13,793 bases of DNA from Candidatus Rifleibacteriota bacterium (GTDB lineage Bacteria > Riflebacteria > Ozemobacteria > Ozemobacterales > Ozemobacteraceae). The translations under genes and the position numbers were made by a program. The stretch's first letter is position 1; the number at the start of each line of letters is the position of its first letter. The stretch is from positions 1 through 13,793 of the forward strand of contig JAKJFO010000109.1 of assembly GCA_022704885.1 (NCBI GenBank). The letters run 5' to 3'. This document shows, piece after piece, positions 6,736 through 13,546 of this stretch. The notes under the pieces are model-generated. The model saw only the letters and a program-made list of their open reading frames with translations, was not told the DNA's origin and made no database searches.

Positions 6736-8181
6736 CTACTGTTTGAAGCGGTTGCGGATTTTGACGAATATTCCGAGATAAAGCCTGATTGCCAGGGGTC
6801 TTGCCGCTTTTGTAACAGCATTGATCAGTTTATACGGGAACCGTTTTCGATGAAGAATTCTATCGACTGTTTTCTCTGGAAATTTTTTGTAAAGCCTGAT
6901 CAGTATTTCGAACCAGTTTTTAAGAAACACGACCTTCTCAGCAGGAAAATCAGGGTTTCTCAGAATGGGTTCTTCTGTGTATTCAGGAAAATCTTCGGGT
7001 TCGGCGCCGCCAGTATAGGCTTCATTTTCGTTGCAGAGCTTATTTATCGAAGTTCCGGGATAGGGAATGAAAATCGTAGAATACGCCCGAACCGGGCCAA
7101 GTTTTGCATTCAATTTGATGGTCGATAGTGCTTCGTCAAAGGTTTCTGAGTAGTTGCCAAGCATGTTGAAAGTTGCGACCTTGATGTCAGACTCCTCACA
7201 CAGTTTAACTCGCGAAATAATGTCTTCATTTGTCATTCTTCTTTTGAGAATTGCAGTTCTGACCCGCTCACTGCCAGATTCGACGCCAATCTGAACGCTG
7301 AGACAGCCCATATCTTTGAGTGTCTGAATGACTTCTCTGTTGATAAGCATCGGATGTATATTGCACGCAAACGGCAGCTTCACTTCTTTTGCGTAAAGAC
7401 TGGCAAACTCGGCAAACCATTCTTTATTCAAGGGCAATATGTCATCCTGAAAAAAAATATTGTCGATGAACGAATGCTTTTCGAGGGTTGCGCGAATTTC
7501 TTCGATAAAGCGCTGTGGGTTTTTCATGCGCGGTTTATAGGTGCCGAACATCTGATTGCGAATTTTATTGGCGCAGTAAGTGCACTCAAACGGGCACCCA
7601 CGGCCGGCCATAAACTGTGCCTGCCGTTCGAGCGATTCGCGCAGGGCGGGATAGTCGAAAAAACTGCGATCAGGCATGGGAAGAGTCTCAAGGTCTTTGA
7701 CAATGCACTTTTCTGGAAAAATCAAATCGGGATATTTTCTGGTAAGAATGCCGGGGAGCTGTATCTCGTTTTCCTGCCCTGCTTCGATAGCGGCGAATAG
7801 AGGCGGCAATATGGCTTCGCCTTCCCCAATGCAGACAAAATCAAAACCATCGTTCAGCACTTTTGCCGGCGAGAACTGAGCATGACAGCCTCCTATCGCG
7901 GTTTTAACCCTCAGTTCACTTTTGATGAAGTTGTTGATGGCCCGTGCATGCCGGTAATTTGGCGACATCGAAGAAAACCCGACCAGCGCCGGGTCGAAAG
8001 ACTTGATCTGACCGAGAATATGATCTTTGTCGATCTGCTCGACCCGGGTTAAATGGATAAGTTTGACCTGATGCCCGGCTTCCCGTAGAGTTGTGAGAAT
8101 AGAAGCGATACCTTCACTGTAGCCACCCGAGTAATTTGGAAAGCTTGACCTTATTTCTGGATAGATCAGGACAAATTTCAT
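6736..8181 (-). CDS. B12-binding-domain radical SAM protein
   Basis: A 481-residue protein with an N-terminal cobalamin-binding-like Rossmann domain (about 2-130, with ALVGFSSMSPNYRHA and FVCIGEGE) and a central radical SAM domain. The cluster-binding cysteines are C196, C200 and C203 in GRGCPFECTYC (CxxxCxxC). A strand with NIFFQDDILPLNKEW follows near 241-255, then IGVESGSERVR near 288-298. This layout is that of the BchE/methyltransferase-like group acting on varied lipid, cofactor or natural-product substrates; the substrate cannot be told. The C-terminal 60 residues are basic and hydrophobic. Met at 8181 (MKFVLIYPEI) is preferred over one seven codons upstream because AGGAG sits just before it. 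The gene diverges from rpoN. A possible -10, TATAAC, lies at 8221-8216. A sampled line has about 45% GC against about 62% in glmS, hinting at transfer. Confidence 0.9.
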   Translation of the reverse strand: MKFVLIYPEIRSSFPNYSGGYSEGIASILTTLREAGHQVKLIHLTRVEQIDKDHILGQIKSFDPALVGFSSMSPNYRHARAINNFIKSELRVKTAIGGCHAQFSPAKVLNDGFDFVCIGEGEAILPPLFAAIEAGQENEIQLPGILTRKYPDLIFPEKCIVKDLETLPMPDRSFFDYPALRESLERQAQFMAGRGCPFECTYCANKIRNQMFGTYKPRMKNPQRFIEEIRATLEKHSFIDNIFFQDDILPLNKEWFAEFASLYAKEVKLPFACNIHPMLINREVIQTLKDMGCLSVQIGVESGSERVRTAILKRRMTNEDIISRVKLCEESDIKVATFNMLGNYSETFDEALSTIKLNAKLGPVRAYSTIFIPYPGTSINKLCNENEAYTGGAEPEDFPEYTEEPILRNPDFPAEKVVFLKNWFEILIRLYKKFPEKTVDRILHRKRFPYKLINAVTKAARPLAIRLYLGIFVKIRNRFKQ

Positions 8182-8185
8182 AAGA

Positions 8186-8190
8186 CTCCT
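8186..8190 (-). promoter_or_regulatory. Ribosome-binding site of the radical SAM gene
   Basis: AGGAG on the minus strand with a four-base spacer to the ATG at 8181. It falls inside the longer frame that begins at 8202, so it decides for the shorter product. Confidence 0.6.
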
Positions 8191-8329
8191 ATTATGCTGC
8201 AATTTTTGCCTGCAGGTTATATCAGGTGCTTCGATCGACAGTTGCAGGTAATCGTTAGTTCGAGCAGTAGTAAATTACTGTTTGCAATCGGAATGGTCAA
8301 GTAAAAATGGATTCGGTTTCAACTAAATA

Positions 8330-8359
8330 TTGTCGTAAAGCTCGACGATGCGTTATAAT
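8330..8359 (+). promoter_or_regulatory. Sigma-70-type promoter of rpoN
   Basis: TTGTCG (-35, 8330-8335), an 18-base spacer and a perfect TATAAT (-10, 8354-8359) lie 44 bases before the rpoN start. The 222-base divergent gap between the radical SAM gene and rpoN holds no gene. Confidence 0.65.
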
Positions 8360-8403
8360 GAGCTCGAAAAGATTCAGATACGCTACAGGCAGGTCGCTAA
8401 ACC

Positions 8404-9858
8404 ATGGATAATTCCCTCAAGCTCGGGTTGTCGCAAAAGCTCACGCAGACACTCAAAATGACCCCCGAGATGCAGCTGGCAATAAAAATTCTACAGCTCA
8501 ACAGCCTTGAACTGAAGAATCAGATCATCGAGATTCTCGAAACCAACCCGGTCGTCGAGCTCGATGAAAAGAGCGCGCAGAACACCGAGGTGCCGCTCGA
8601 AAAGCTGGCCGAGCAGACGGACGGCGGCGCCGTTCCCTCGCGCGAATTCAAAGAAACCGGCCGCGACGATTTCGGCGTCGACTGGGCCAAATACATCGAA
8701 GATACCGAGCATTCCGAATTCAAGATTTCTTCTGGCGGCTACAATCGCGAAGAAGAAACCTCTTTCGAAAGTTTCGTCTCGAAAAAAAGCAACCTGCGCG
8801 AGCATCTGAGCGCGCAGCTGCATGAAGTCAAGCTCAACGCCACCGAGATCAAGATCGGGGAATACCTGATCGGGCTGATCGACCGCAATGGCTACCTGCG
8901 CCACACCAACGAGCAGATCGCCGATCTGCTCAAAGTCGATGTCGAAGTCATCGACCGCGTGCGCAAGGCCATTCAGACCATGGATCCGGTCGGCGTCGGC
9001 GCCGTCGATCTGCGCGAATGCCTGCTGCTGCAGGCAATCGAAGACGGCTACTGCGACGACGCGGTAACGACTATTATCAGCAGCCATCTCGAAGATCTTG
9101 CGCAGAACCGCATTCACAATATAGTCAAGGCAACCGGCATCGAGCTCGAAGAGATTCAAGCTGCGGTCGAGATCATCAAAAGCTTCAACCCCAAGCCTGG
9201 AGCCAGCTTCCCGTCTACGGGCGACGAGATCTACGTATCACCCGAGGTTTTCGTCGAAAAGGTCGATGATGAATACATCGTGACCATGAATGAACGCGAC
9301 CTGCCGCAGTTGCGCATCAACAATCTCTACAAGGATGCAATCAAGCACCGCGACAAAACCGAAAAAGAAACTTACGAATTCATCCGCAACAAACTCGAAG
9401 CAGCGCGCTCGTTTCTCAAATACGTCGACAAGCGTAAAGAGACGATTCTGAGTGTAACTCGTGCAATCTGCGAAGTGCAGAAAGACTTTCTCGATTTCGG
9501 CATCCTGCACCTGAAACCTCTGACCCTGCAGGACGTCGCTCAGATGGCGGGAGTGCACGAGTCGACCGTCAGTCGCGCTACCAGCGGCAAATACGTGCAG
9601 ACTCCGCGCGGCCTGTTCGAGCTGAAGTTCTTCTTCTCTGGGGCCGCCCGTACGCACAGCGGCGAAGATGTTTCGACGCTCGCCGTCAAAAAGCGCATCG
9701 ACGACCTGGTCAAGCAGGAAAACCCGCGCAAGCCTCTTTCCGACAGCCACATCGTCGATATGCTGAAAAAAGAAGGAATCACGCTGGCAAGGCGCACTGT
9801 CGCGAAGTATCGCATCGAGCTTAACATTCCGAGTTCGTCGGCGCGCAAGCAACATTAA
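8404..9858 (+). CDS. rpoN: RNA polymerase sigma-54 factor
   Basis: RpoN directs RNA polymerase to -24/-12 promoters that need an AAA+ enhancer-binding activator; typical targets are nitrogen, motility, pilus and envelope genes. The 484 residues match the family. The glutamine/leucine-rich activator-interaction region I is at 1-50 (LGLSQKLTQTLKMTPEMQLA), an acidic linker runs about 51-125, and the core-binding domain follows, with DPVGVGAVDLRECLLLQ (194-210). The DNA-binding helix-turn-helix is TLQDVAQMAGVHESTVSRAT (374-393), and the diagnostic RpoN box ARRTVAKYR is at 462-470, 14 residues from the end. The ATG has only a weak AGG ten bases upstream. The lptB and hpf neighbours common in proteobacteria are absent; envelope-assembly genes follow instead. 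Confidence 0.98.
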   Translation: MDNSLKLGLSQKLTQTLKMTPEMQLAIKILQLNSLELKNQIIEILETNPVVELDEKSAQNTEVPLEKLAEQTDGGAVPSREFKETGRDDFGVDWAKYIEDTEHSEFKISSGGYNREEETSFESFVSKKSNLREHLSAQLHEVKLNATEIKIGEYLIGLIDRNGYLRHTNEQIADLLKVDVEVIDRVRKAIQTMDPVGVGAVDLRECLLLQAIEDGYCDDAVTTIISSHLEDLAQNRIHNIVKATGIELEEIQAAVEIIKSFNPKPGASFPSTGDEIYVSPEVFVEKVDDEYIVTMNERDLPQLRINNLYKDAIKHRDKTEKETYEFIRNKLEAARSFLKYVDKRKETILSVTRAICEVQKDFLDFGILHLKPLTLQDVAQMAGVHESTVSRATSGKYVQTPRGLFELKFFFSGAARTHSGEDVSTLAVKKRIDDLVKQENPRKPLSDSHIVDMLKKEGITLARRTVAKYRIELNIPSSSARKQH

Positions 9859-9880
9859 AAAAAAAGTGATAAAATGCTAA

Positions 9881-9908
9881 TTGTTTTGCAAAATGCTTCC
9901 GATATTCT
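9881..9908 (+). promoter_or_regulatory. Possible promoter for the export-domain/pseudopilin/gspF genes
   Basis: TTGTTT (9881-9886) and TATTCT (9903-9908) are spaced 16 bases apart in the AT-rich 78-base gap after rpoN. No GG-N10-GC sigma-54 element is present in this gap. The match is modest, and read-through from rpoN is also possible. Confidence 0.3.
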
Positions 9909-9936
9909 CTGCAGCCTAACATAAATATGGAACTTT

Positions 9937-10788
9937 ATGAGCAAAATTAAGTGGTTACTGTTGATAGTTGTCGGCCTGCTGGGCTCGACTGCTTTTGTCA
10001 ACGCTTCGCCCGCCACCATAGGTATTGGTGACTCCATCAGCATCTGGGTCAAGGGCGAACCTGAGCTGTCGGTCGAACGCCAGGTCGGCAACGACGGCAG
10101 CGTGCTGCTTCCACTTATCGGTTCGGTTGGGGTCAACGGCCTTAAAACTGTCGATGCTGCCCGCCTGATTTCGGGAATGCTGGAAGACGGCTTTCTGCGC
10201 GATCCGCTGGTGCAGGTGACGATCAAGAACAAGGCAGCTGCTTCTGCCAAAGCGCCGACAAAAGTCAGCGCCAGGCCGATCGACAAGCCAGCACCGGCAT
10301 CTGAACCGGTTCCTGCCCGCCAGCAGCTTATCGAAATCGTCGATGACACTTCGAAAGCCGGCATTGGTGGTGTCGCCATGATGCTGGGCAACCGCGTCTA
10401 CCAGTCGAATCGCCTTGGCCAGATCATCATCGAAGAAGCTGCCGGCGATGCCGTAATGATGGCCGATGGCTATCAGACCCTTTCAGGCAGCCTCAGTCAG
10501 TTGCTGCAGGGTAGCCGCCGCATCTATCTCAAGCGCGTGCAGACCGCCGAAAGCATTACCTTTACCGTCATCGATGCTTCGACCCGGCGCCCGATTTCAA
10601 ATGTCGAGGTCAGCCTCGAAGGCATGAAAATCAAGGCCAACCGCCAGGGCGTCTTCAAGATTTCCCAGATCAGCAAAGAATTTGGCGAAATCACACTTAC
10701 CCGCCGCGGCTATCAGACACTGCGCCGGGTGGTTGATTACAAGGATTCCGATACCCGAACGATCGAAATGGTGAAACAGGAAAGATGA
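9937..10788 (+). CDS. Secreted protein: Wza-like polysaccharide-export domain plus two carboxypeptidase-regulatory-like repeats
   Basis: The N-terminus (MSKIKWLLLIVVGLLGSTAF, VNA then SP) is a classic signal peptide cut near residue 23; there is no lipobox cysteine, so a periplasmic or outer-surface protein is expected. Residues 26-97 resemble the Poly_export domain of Wza-type outer-membrane exporters (IGIGDSISIWVKGEPELS, DGSVLLPLIGSV, a RDPLVQVTI end). An Ala/Pro/Lys linker follows (about 99-127). Then come two related beta-rich units (about 129-200 and 205-281), each with a GxxV turn, a GYQTL motif and a terminal IYLKR or TIEMVK strand, like carboxypeptidase regulatory-like folds. It is far shorter than Wza and has no C-terminal membrane helix. 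The pseudopilin gene begins 11 bases after its stop, so the two are probably one transcript. The domain calls are inference from pattern; the role is unknown. Confidence 0.75.
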   Translation: MSKIKWLLLIVVGLLGSTAFVNASPATIGIGDSISIWVKGEPELSVERQVGNDGSVLLPLIGSVGVNGLKTVDAARLISGMLEDGFLRDPLVQVTIKNKAAASAKAPTKVSARPIDKPAPASEPVPARQQLIEIVDDTSKAGIGGVAMMLGNRVYQSNRLGQIIIEEAAGDAVMMADGYQTLSGSLSQLLQGSRRIYLKRVQTAESITFTVIDASTRRPISNVEVSLEGMKIKANRQGVFKISQISKEFGEITLTRRGYQTLRRVVDYKDSDTRTIEMVKQER

Positions 10789-10799
10789 GTGAATAGCCG

Positions 10800-11261
10800 A
10801 TGAGTCGCAGAACATCAGGTTTTACACTGATGGAAATACTGATAGTGATCGTGATTATAGCCGTCCTCGCCGGGGTCGGCTTGAACTATTATGTCGACTA
10901 TATCGAAGACGCCCGCATCGCCACCGCCAGAACCAATCTCAAGATCGTGCGCGATGCGATTTCGCGCTATTTTAAAGACCACATGGCCTACCCGACAACG
11001 CTTGAATCTTTGCAGGGGCCGTATCTTCAGCAACCCATCCCCGAATTGCTGATAACCCCGCTGCAGGGTCAGGCATTACTACTGGTCGAGGTTCCGACCG
11101 ATGCCGCGATCGCCGATCCAAATCGCGGTTCGAATATTTTTCAACTTTCGCCAACTGCTGACTGCGAATGGATCACCTATGATTTTACCGGCACCGGGTC
11201 CGGAGGCAAACAGATCAGAAGCTTAAAAATCAAATATAATGGCACCGAAATGAACTGGTAG
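10800..11261 (+). CDS. Type II secretion / type IV pilus pseudopilin (GspG-like)
   Basis: A 153-residue prepilin with a seven-residue basic leader. The prepilin peptidase site lies after Gly7 in SG/FTLMEILIVIVIIAVLAG, with Glu at mature position 5. The hydrophobic stretch at 8-27 is both membrane anchor and assembly helix. The helix continues to about 60 and is followed by AYPTTLESLQGPYLQQP, typical of GspG-type subunits, and a C-terminal beta part. A single Cys122 rules out the disulfide loop of type IVa pilins. It would polymerise into a periplasmic pseudopilus or pilus on the inner-membrane platform encoded next. No prepilin peptidase or assembly ATPase is in the window. The start codon lacks a clear ribosome-binding site, suggesting coupling to the upstream gene 11 bases away. 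Confidence 0.85.
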   Translation: MSRRTSGFTLMEILIVIVIIAVLAGVGLNYYVDYIEDARIATARTNLKIVRDAISRYFKDHMAYPTTLESLQGPYLQQPIPELLITPLQGQALLLVEVPTDAAIADPNRGSNIFQLSPTADCEWITYDFTGTGSGGKQIRSLKIKYNGTEMNW

Positions 11262-11264
11262 ACA

Positions 11265-11269
11265 GGGAG
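11265..11269 (+). promoter_or_regulatory. Ribosome-binding site of gspF
   Basis: GGGAG eight bases before the ATG at 11278, inside the 16-base gap after the pseudopilin stop. Confidence 0.55.
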
Positions 11270-11277
11270 AGCAGGCA

Positions 11278-12438
11278 ATGGCAGAAAAACGCACCGAAGA
11301 AGTCAGAGTCGAAGGGCCGGGCGATGAAAACCGCTCGATTTTTTCTTACGTCAACCCGTTTTACGGTCATATCGGCCTCGGCGAAAAGCTTCTGTTCACC
11401 AAGTATTTTGCCACCCTGACCCGCGCCGGCATCTCGGTTCTGCGCTCGATGGGCACACTGTCGCGCCAGATGAAAACCTGGCGTTTCCGCAAGATGATCT
11501 GGGATACCAAGGTCGATGTCGAAGGCGGCATGCCGCTGCACGTCTGCTTCAAACGCAACGAAGATGTTTTCGGACTGCTTTATTCGAACCTGATCAAGGT
11601 CGGCGAAGAGTCCGGCCGTCTCTACAACGTTCTCGAGCGCCTCAGCTCGCTGCTCGAACGCCAGATTGCCATTCGCCGCCGAGTTATCGGCGCCATGACC
11701 TACCCATTGATCATCTCTTTTGTCGCTCTGGGCGTCGTGATGTTTCTGATGCTGTTCGTCATTCCGCAGTTCGCCAATTTGTTTACGCAGTTCGGCCAGG
11801 AACTGCCCTGGATAACCCAGGTCGTCATCGATACCTCGAGCTTTCTCGGCAACAACGTTCTCAACATTCTCGCGGCCGGCCTGGCTTTCGTCGTAATCAC
11901 GTATCAGATCGGCCAGACTACGCGCGGACACTATGCCTTCGACTGGATCAAACTGCGCATTCCGGTCTTCGGCGGTCTTTCGCAGAAGTATATCGTCGCG
12001 CTCTACGCGCGCAATCTCTCCACGCTGTTCGAGTCTGGTATCAACATCATCACTGCCATGAAAATCAGCAATGAAGCGGTCGACAACTATATAATCAGAG
12101 ACTCTCTGGAAGACGTCGTCAAGGAAGTCGAGGGCGGCATTCCGATTGCGCGCGCTCTTGCCAAGATCGACATCATGCCCGAGCTGTCGACGCAGATGAT
12201 CGAGGTCGGTGAAGAATCCGGTAACCTCGACGAAATGCTCGAAAAAGTCGCCGAGTTCTACGAAGACGAAATCAACTTTCTGATCGACCAGATTACCGCC
12301 CTGGTCGAACCGGCCTTCATCGTGGTAATCGGTGTCATCGTCGGCATCATCGTTCTTGCGATGTATCTGCCGATCTTCCGAATGGCCCGCGTTGTCACTG
12401 GTGGCTCCACCGCCGGCGTCACTCCCGGCGCGATGTAA
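11278..12438 (+). CDS. Type II secretion system F / type IV pilus platform protein (GspF/PilC family)
   Basis: Polytopic inner-membrane platform on which the assembly ATPase acts to build a pseudopilus or pilus. At 386 residues it is near the family length. Two T2SSF domains (about 38-161 and 238-366) are internal duplicates, each with the hallmark VGEESG motif (108-113 and 310-315) in a GxxL/ALxxV context. Predicted membrane helices are at about 146-165 (FVALGVVMFLMLFVIPQF), 194-212 and 343-366. The first 30 residues are charged and poorly conserved. It lies 16 bases after the pseudopilin gene with a good ribosome-binding site, so the pair is an operon. A repeat nest begins nine bases after the stop, so the cluster ends here and its ATPase must lie elsewhere. 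Whether it serves secretion or pili cannot be decided. Confidence 0.93.
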   Translation: MAEKRTEEVRVEGPGDENRSIFSYVNPFYGHIGLGEKLLFTKYFATLTRAGISVLRSMGTLSRQMKTWRFRKMIWDTKVDVEGGMPLHVCFKRNEDVFGLLYSNLIKVGEESGRLYNVLERLSSLLERQIAIRRRVIGAMTYPLIISFVALGVVMFLMLFVIPQFANLFTQFGQELPWITQVVIDTSSFLGNNVLNILAAGLAFVVITYQIGQTTRGHYAFDWIKLRIPVFGGLSQKYIVALYARNLSTLFESGINIITAMKISNEAVDNYIIRDSLEDVVKEVEGGIPIARALAKIDIMPELSTQMIEVGEESGNLDEMLEKVAEFYEDEINFLIDQITALVEPAFIVVIGVIVGIIVLAMYLPIFRMARVVTGGSTAGVTPGAM

Positions 12439-12446
12439 GAAGGACC

Positions 12447-12721
12447 CGCACAAAGCCACCGAACCACAAAGAAGCAGCCAAAACCTTAACAGCCGGAAGC
12501 CTAACCGCAGATTACGCGAATTACCGCAGATTTGCAGTCAAGGTTAAGCAGGCCTCCTTCACCGCAAAGCGCCAGTTCACTTTGCGGCTCAGACACTGTA
12601 AACCTCAGTCTGCGCGTCGCGCCGAAGCTTTAGCGTAGGCGGACTCACCCTAAAATAATCTGCGCCCATCTGTGTAATCTGCGGTTACTCTTTCTTCTCC
12701 GTGTCTTAGCGTCTTTGTGCG
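12447..12721. repeat. Composite MITE-like element with nested inverted repeats
   Basis: The outer inverted repeats are CGCACAAAG (12447-12455) and CTTTGTGCG (12713-12721), parts of the dispersed CTTCTTCG-type motif (direct copy at 12691-12728). The inner repeats are a perfect 14-base pair, TAACCGCAGATTAC (12502-12515) and GTAATCTGCGGTTA (12674-12687), of the CGCAGATT family. The interior is non-coding. No transposase is nearby, so mobility in trans, or a REP-like origin, is inference. Confidence 0.6.
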
Positions 12722-12861
12722 AAATCTTCTGCCAACCATGCAAAGACCAGCTCACTTCTCACCTCAAACATGGCAAACCACGGTCTGCTAACTCTCAAAA
12801 AAATCTGCGCTATCGGCGTAATCACCCGGGCGCCTCTATCCTGATGCGCCCGAGTATCACC
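12510..12861 (+). repeat. Long direct repeat flanking mazEF, copy 1 (interrupted)
   Basis: 12510-12575 is identical over 66 bases to 13617-13682. 12749-12861 matches 13681-13793 with about five differences in 113. In copy 1 the two blocks are pushed apart by 175 extra bases, with similar 18-base sequences at the joints (12574-12591 and 12749-12766). Copy 1 lies just beyond the mazF stop. Confidence 0.85.
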
Positions 12862-12896
12862 CACATCCTGTGGGCGACTGCGGTTACTCTTCTCTT

Positions 12897-13220
12897 CTAT
12901 TTTGCGAACATTTTCTGCAGCAGGTCGCAGATTTTACTGCAGATTCTTTCGTCAACCCGGCCGGCCTTTTCTTCGAGGCGTAGTTTGTCTATGGTTCTAA
13001 TCTGGTCGAGCGCAATCTGACCTTTTCTGCCGTCGAGAACAATTTCGACGCGGGTCGGGTATTTTTTGAACGTCGAGGTAAGAGGCGCAACGATAACGGT
13101 ATTCAGGTTGTTATTCATTTCGTCTGGCGAGACGACGACGGCTGGGCGGCGCTTGCGAATCTCACTGCCAATAGTCGGATCGAGAGAAACCCAGAAAATA
13201 TCGAATCTTTCGACTACCAT
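12897..13220 (-). CDS. mazF: MazF-family endoribonuclease toxin
   Basis: MazF/PemK toxins cut mRNA at short motifs and arrest growth when the antitoxin is lost. The 107-residue length is typical. The CcdB/PemK barrel is clear: FDIFWVSLDP, RRPAVVVSPDEMN, NTVIVAPLTST and KGQIALDQIRTIDKLRL. The catalytic pair known from the family appears as Arg25 (in RKRRPAV) and Thr48 (in APLTST). The ATG at 13220 overlaps the mazE stop by seven bases, the usual antitoxin-first coupling, so this start is preferred over longer ones inside mazE. The ordinary MazE antitoxin next to it would bind and inhibit it. It looks intact. Confidence 0.93.
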   Translation of the reverse strand: MVVERFDIFWVSLDPTIGSEIRKRRPAVVVSPDEMNNNLNTVIVAPLTSTFKKYPTRVEIVLDGRKGQIALDQIRTIDKLRLEEKAGRVDERICSKICDLLQKMFAK

Positions 13221-13474
13221 TGCCAGTCGCTCCGGTCTTCTGCGAGGCTCAAAACATCCCATTCCGCGAAGGTTTCGCCGGATTCGGCACCGGCGCTGCG
13301 GAAATCTTCATCCCAGCCGGCACGTGGATTCACGGCTGATTTGATCACCAGCTGATTCTGCCTGATCTCGAGCTCAACCTCTCTGGTCAGCCTCAATTGC
13401 TGCAGAATCGTTCTGGGAATCCGCAACCCGATCGAATTACCTATTTTTATCAAACTGGTCTTAACCACAGCCAT
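13214..13474 (-). CDS. mazE: MazE-family antitoxin (AbrB-type DNA-binding protein)
   Basis: An 86-residue protein. The N-terminal swapped-hairpin AbrB/MazE fold is seen in TSLIKIGNSIGLRIPRTILQ and LTREVELEIRQNQLVIKS (about 6-46). The acidic, tryptophan-containing C-terminus (GWDEDF, EWDVLS, DWQW) is the part that in this family wraps the toxin. The ATG at 13474 is chosen because GAGGG lies five bases upstream; the alternative GTG at 13486 would destroy that site's spacing. MazE proteins usually repress their own promoter, and a dyad lies just upstream. It is translated ahead of mazF with a seven-base overlap. Confidence 0.9.
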   Translation of the reverse strand: MAVVKTSLIKIGNSIGLRIPRTILQQLRLTREVELEIRQNQLVIKSAVNPRAGWDEDFRSAGAESGETFAEWDVLSLAEDRSDWQW

Positions 13475-13484
13475 TTTCGCCCTC

Positions 13485-13527
13485 ACTTGTTATTACTAAG
13501 TATACACACAAACAGCTCGCCCTGCAA
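13485..13527 (-). promoter_or_regulatory. mazEF promoter with possible autoregulatory operator
   Basis: On the minus strand TTGCAG (13527-13522) and TATACT (13504-13499) are 17 bases apart, a good sigma-70 arrangement with a weak -35. Between the -10 and the ribosome-binding site an imperfect dyad, ACTTAGTA-A-TAACAAGT (13501-13485, six of eight positions paired), is a plausible MazE operator. Confidence 0.5.
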
Positions 13528-13546
13528 CCAAAACATCGCACCAAAT

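Larger units (their letters stand above)
12439..12896. other. Repeat-filled gap between gspF and mazF
   Basis: The 458 bases hold no credible gene. They consist of a composite inverted-repeat element (12447-12721), the rest of a long direct repeat (to 12861), and two hairpins: CGGGCGC/GCGCCCG (12827-12833, 12846-12852) and a perfect CCCACA-TCC-TGTGGG (12860-12874). gspF and mazF converge here; no T-run follows either hairpin. Confidence 0.7.

Noticed and set aside
6553..7128. A 191-codon plus-strand open frame containing a poly-phenylalanine tract.
   Set aside because: The tract is the TTC microsatellite, and the rest is antisense to the well-supported radical SAM gene. It has no homology-like pattern or ribosome-binding site.
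12502..12556. Integron attC-like core sites: GCCTAAC (12500 region) facing GTTAAGC (12543 region), again in copy 2, on both sides of a toxin-antitoxin pair of the kind common in integron cassettes.
   Set aside because: The seven-base cores fit the RYYYAAC/GTTRRRY pattern, but such short matches are easily met by chance. The inner L-box pairing is not convincing, the flanking repeat is much longer than an attC site, and the same sequences belong to the dispersed CGCAGATT family. No integrase is present. A covariance-model attC search would decide.
12860..12874. The perfect CCCACA-TCC-TGTGGG hairpin as an intrinsic terminator for mazF or gspF.
   Set aside because: No T-run follows on either strand. 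It could still be a structural RNA end or part of the repeat.
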